From assembly GCA_018896835.1 (NCBI GenBank), contig JAHILS010000064.1, positions 1 to 6,565 on the forward strand: DNA of 6,565 bases, read 5' to 3'. Positions within the stretch are counted from its first letter, which is position 1. Each line of letters begins with the position of its first letter. Shown in pieces: positions 5,852-6,565 of the stretch. Source of the DNA: Patescibacteria group bacterium. GTDB lineage: Bacteria > Patescibacteriota > Patescibacteriia > UBA9934. The position numbers and the translations under genes are program-made. Under the pieces are notes generated by a model. That model saw only the letters and a program-made list of their open reading frames with translations, did no database searches and was not told the DNA's origin.

Positions 5852-6148
5852 TTACGCTTCGCTGGCTTTTGCTTTCTTTTCTGCTTTCTTTTTAGCACGA
5901 ACTTCCTTCTTTTCTACCTTTGCTTTGTGGGTAAGTGCTTTGTCTGACTTTTTGCTTTCTTTTGCTTGGAATTTCTCTACGCGTCGAGCAGTATCAACAA
6001 TTTTTTGCTTGCCAGTATAGAACGGGTGACAAAGTGAACAAAGCTCAATTTGAAACGTTTCCACAGTTGATCCCACTGTCATTACGTTGCCACAAGCGCA
6101 GGTAACGGTCGCGTTTTTATAATAGTTTGGATGTATTGCCTTTTTCAT
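5852..6148 (-). CDS. rpmE: 50S ribosomal protein L31 (zinc-binding type) with basic C-terminal extension
   Basis: L31 sits at the subunit interface and contributes to the bridge between the central protuberance and the 30S head. The product is 98 residues, against about 65-75 in many bacteria. The N-terminal part matches the family: MKKAIHPNYY, then a zinc ribbon with Cys17, Cys19, Cys37 and Cys40 (CxC...CxxC), HPFYTGKQK (41-49) and RRVEKF (55-60). The Cys-bearing form is the zinc-binding type. Residues 61-98 are a Lys/Ala/Glu-rich, strongly basic extension, probably helical and rRNA-contacting. It has a strong upstream promoter and no Shine-Dalgarno. It lies upstream of prfA-prmC on the same strand, an order seen in many bacteria, but with a terminator between. 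The stop is TAA. Confidence 0.95.
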   Translation of the reverse strand: MKKAIHPNYYKNATVTCACGNVMTVGSTVETFQIELCSLCHPFYTGKQKIVDTARRVEKFQAKESKKSDKALTHKAKVEKKEVRAKKKAEKKAKASEA

Positions 6149-6175
6149 ACGATTTAAAACATTTTTTACGTCGCA

Positions 6176-6204
6176 ATGCTAGCATTTTGCTGATAATTTG
6201 TCAA
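6176..6204 (-). promoter_or_regulatory. Strong promoter of rpmE
   Basis: On the minus strand a perfect TTGACA (6204-6199) is followed after exactly 17 bases by TAGCAT (6181-6176), preceded by an extended -10 TGC. Predicted start is near 6169, giving a leader of about 20 nt. It is divergent from the second lipoprotein gene, whose promoter lies within about 15-40 bases. Confidence 0.8.
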
Positions 6205-6216
6205 AAATATTGTGGG

Positions 6217-6245
6217 TTTATGCTTTACAAGATGCCTGTTATTAT
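6217..6245 (+). promoter_or_regulatory. Probable extended -10 promoter of the Asp-repeat lipoprotein gene
   Basis: TATTAT (6240-6245) is preceded by TGT, giving an extended -10 (TGnTATTAT). A poor -35, TTTATG (6217-6222), sits at 17-base spacing. Transcription from about 6252 gives a leader of about 66 nt that turns GC-rich immediately, as for the other lipoprotein gene. Confidence 0.5.
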
Positions 6246-6304
6246 GTAGGGTACGGTGTTCTGCGCTGATACTAGCGTGGTTCGAGCTCCTTCCCACAAC
6301 GCAT

Positions 6305-6310
6305 GGAGGA
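6305..6310 (+). promoter_or_regulatory. Shine-Dalgarno of the Asp-repeat lipoprotein gene
   Basis: GGAGGA lies seven bases before the ATG at 6318 and fixes the start. Like AGGAGG at 1723-1728, it contrasts with the SD-less core genes. Confidence 0.8.
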
Positions 6311-6317
6311 CTTCCAA

Positions 6318-6565
6318 ATGCGTTCCTTTCTGATCGCGATCATCGTTCTGGCCACCACTTCCTGCCTGCCCCCGGCCCCGCCGTGGGACTCGGGAGACGG
6401 TCCGGCCGTCAATGACACCGACACCGATGCGGATGCCGACACGGACGCGGACTCCGACACGGACGCGGACTCCGACACGGACGCGGACTCCGACACGGAT
6501 GCCGACACGGATGCCGACACGGATGCCGACACGGATGCCGACACGGATGCCGACGCCGATACCGA
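6318..6565 (+). CDS. Predicted lipoprotein with Asp-Thr-Asp-Ala repeat, 3'-truncated by window edge
   Basis: 82 codons are visible and the frame is open at the window end. The N-terminus is MRSFLIAIIVLATTSC: one Arg, a hydrophobic run and Cys16 as the likely lipidated residue (the -3 position is Thr, so the lipobox is not ideal). A Pro-rich stretch (17-31) follows. From residue 33 to 81 every second residue is Asp, alternating with Thr, Ala and Ser. Such repeats are common as anionic, extended linkers between the lipid anchor and a folded surface domain in Myxococcota-type lipoproteins; the functional domain would lie beyond the window. 21 of the first 25 codons end in G or C, unlike the AT-rich neighbour rpmE, from which it is transcribed divergently. 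Function is unknown; it may bind cations or act as a surface spacer. Confidence 0.8.
   Translation, partial: MRSFLIAIIVLATTSCLPPAPPWDSGDGPAVNDTDTDADADTDADSDTDADSDTDADSDTDADTDADTDADTDADTDADADT
6438..6551 (+). repeat. In-frame tandem repeat: 3 x 18 bp then 5 x 12 bp
   Basis: Three perfect 18-bp copies (6438-6491; unit GACACGGACGCGGACTCC, encoding DTDADS) are followed by five perfect 12-bp copies (6492-6551; unit GACACGGATGCC, encoding DTDA). Related, less regular units flank them (6414-6437 and 6552 onward). Lengths are multiples of three, so copy-number change keeps the frame. Array size may be under- or overestimated in an assembly. Confidence 0.95.

Noticed and set aside
6272..6544. Minus-strand frame encoding a Ser/Val/Ala repeat
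   Set aside because: It is the mirror of the Asp-repeat coding sequence. The + frame has a signal peptide, Cys16 and a GGAGGA site; the minus frame has none.
6438..6551. CRISPR or other spacer array
   Set aside because: The units are contiguous, in frame with a lipoprotein ORF and without spacers; it is a coding tandem repeat.

Overview
The window reads as a stretch of housekeeping chromosome from a small-genome, AT-rich bacterium, most likely a Patescibacteria/CPR lineage (Parcubacteria-like). This is inferred from the low GC, the leanly spaced genes, the Lys/Glu/Ala-rich tails on two ribosomal proteins, the near-absence of Shine-Dalgarno sequences on core genes, and the DUF3048 protein beside rplY. 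UGA is used as a normal stop twice, so a UGA-recoded lineage (Gracilibacteria/Absconditabacteria) is unlikely.

Layout from left to right: (i) the 3' part of a SEDS-family peptidoglycan polymerase (RodA/FtsW) on +, ending at a strong terminator; (ii) a GC-rich, self-contained transcription unit on - (1142-1808) for an unrecognised lipoprotein, with its own promoter, structured leader, perfect Shine-Dalgarno and terminator; (iii) an rplY (L25/CTC)-DUF3048 operon on +; (iv) a convergent gap, then a - strand translation block rpmE (L31)-prfA (RF1)-prmC (RF1/RF2 glutamine methyltransferase), with a terminator between rpmE and prfA and a 4-nt ATGA overlap between prfA and prmC; (v) divergent from rpmE, the start of a second GC-rich lipoprotein gene on +, with an Asp-every-second-residue repeat, running off the window end.

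The core genes form a coherent translation and cell-wall set: L25 and L31 are large-subunit proteins, RF1 terminates at UAA/UAG, PrmC methylates the GGQ glutamine of release factors, and the SEDS protein builds the wall. The striking feature is the two GC-rich lipoprotein genes dropped between these genes without breaking any. They differ from their neighbours in wobble-position GC (24/25 and 21/25 of their first 25 codons end in G/C, against 7/25 in rplY), in having strong Shine-Dalgarno sites, and in having long GC-rich leaders. The Asp/Thr/Ala repeat resembles surface lipoproteins of Myxococcota-type bacteria, so acquisition from a GC-rich donor (perhaps a host or prey cell) is the most interesting reading. 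Assembly chimerism must be excluded first. I saw no CRISPR, tRNA, rRNA or transposase.
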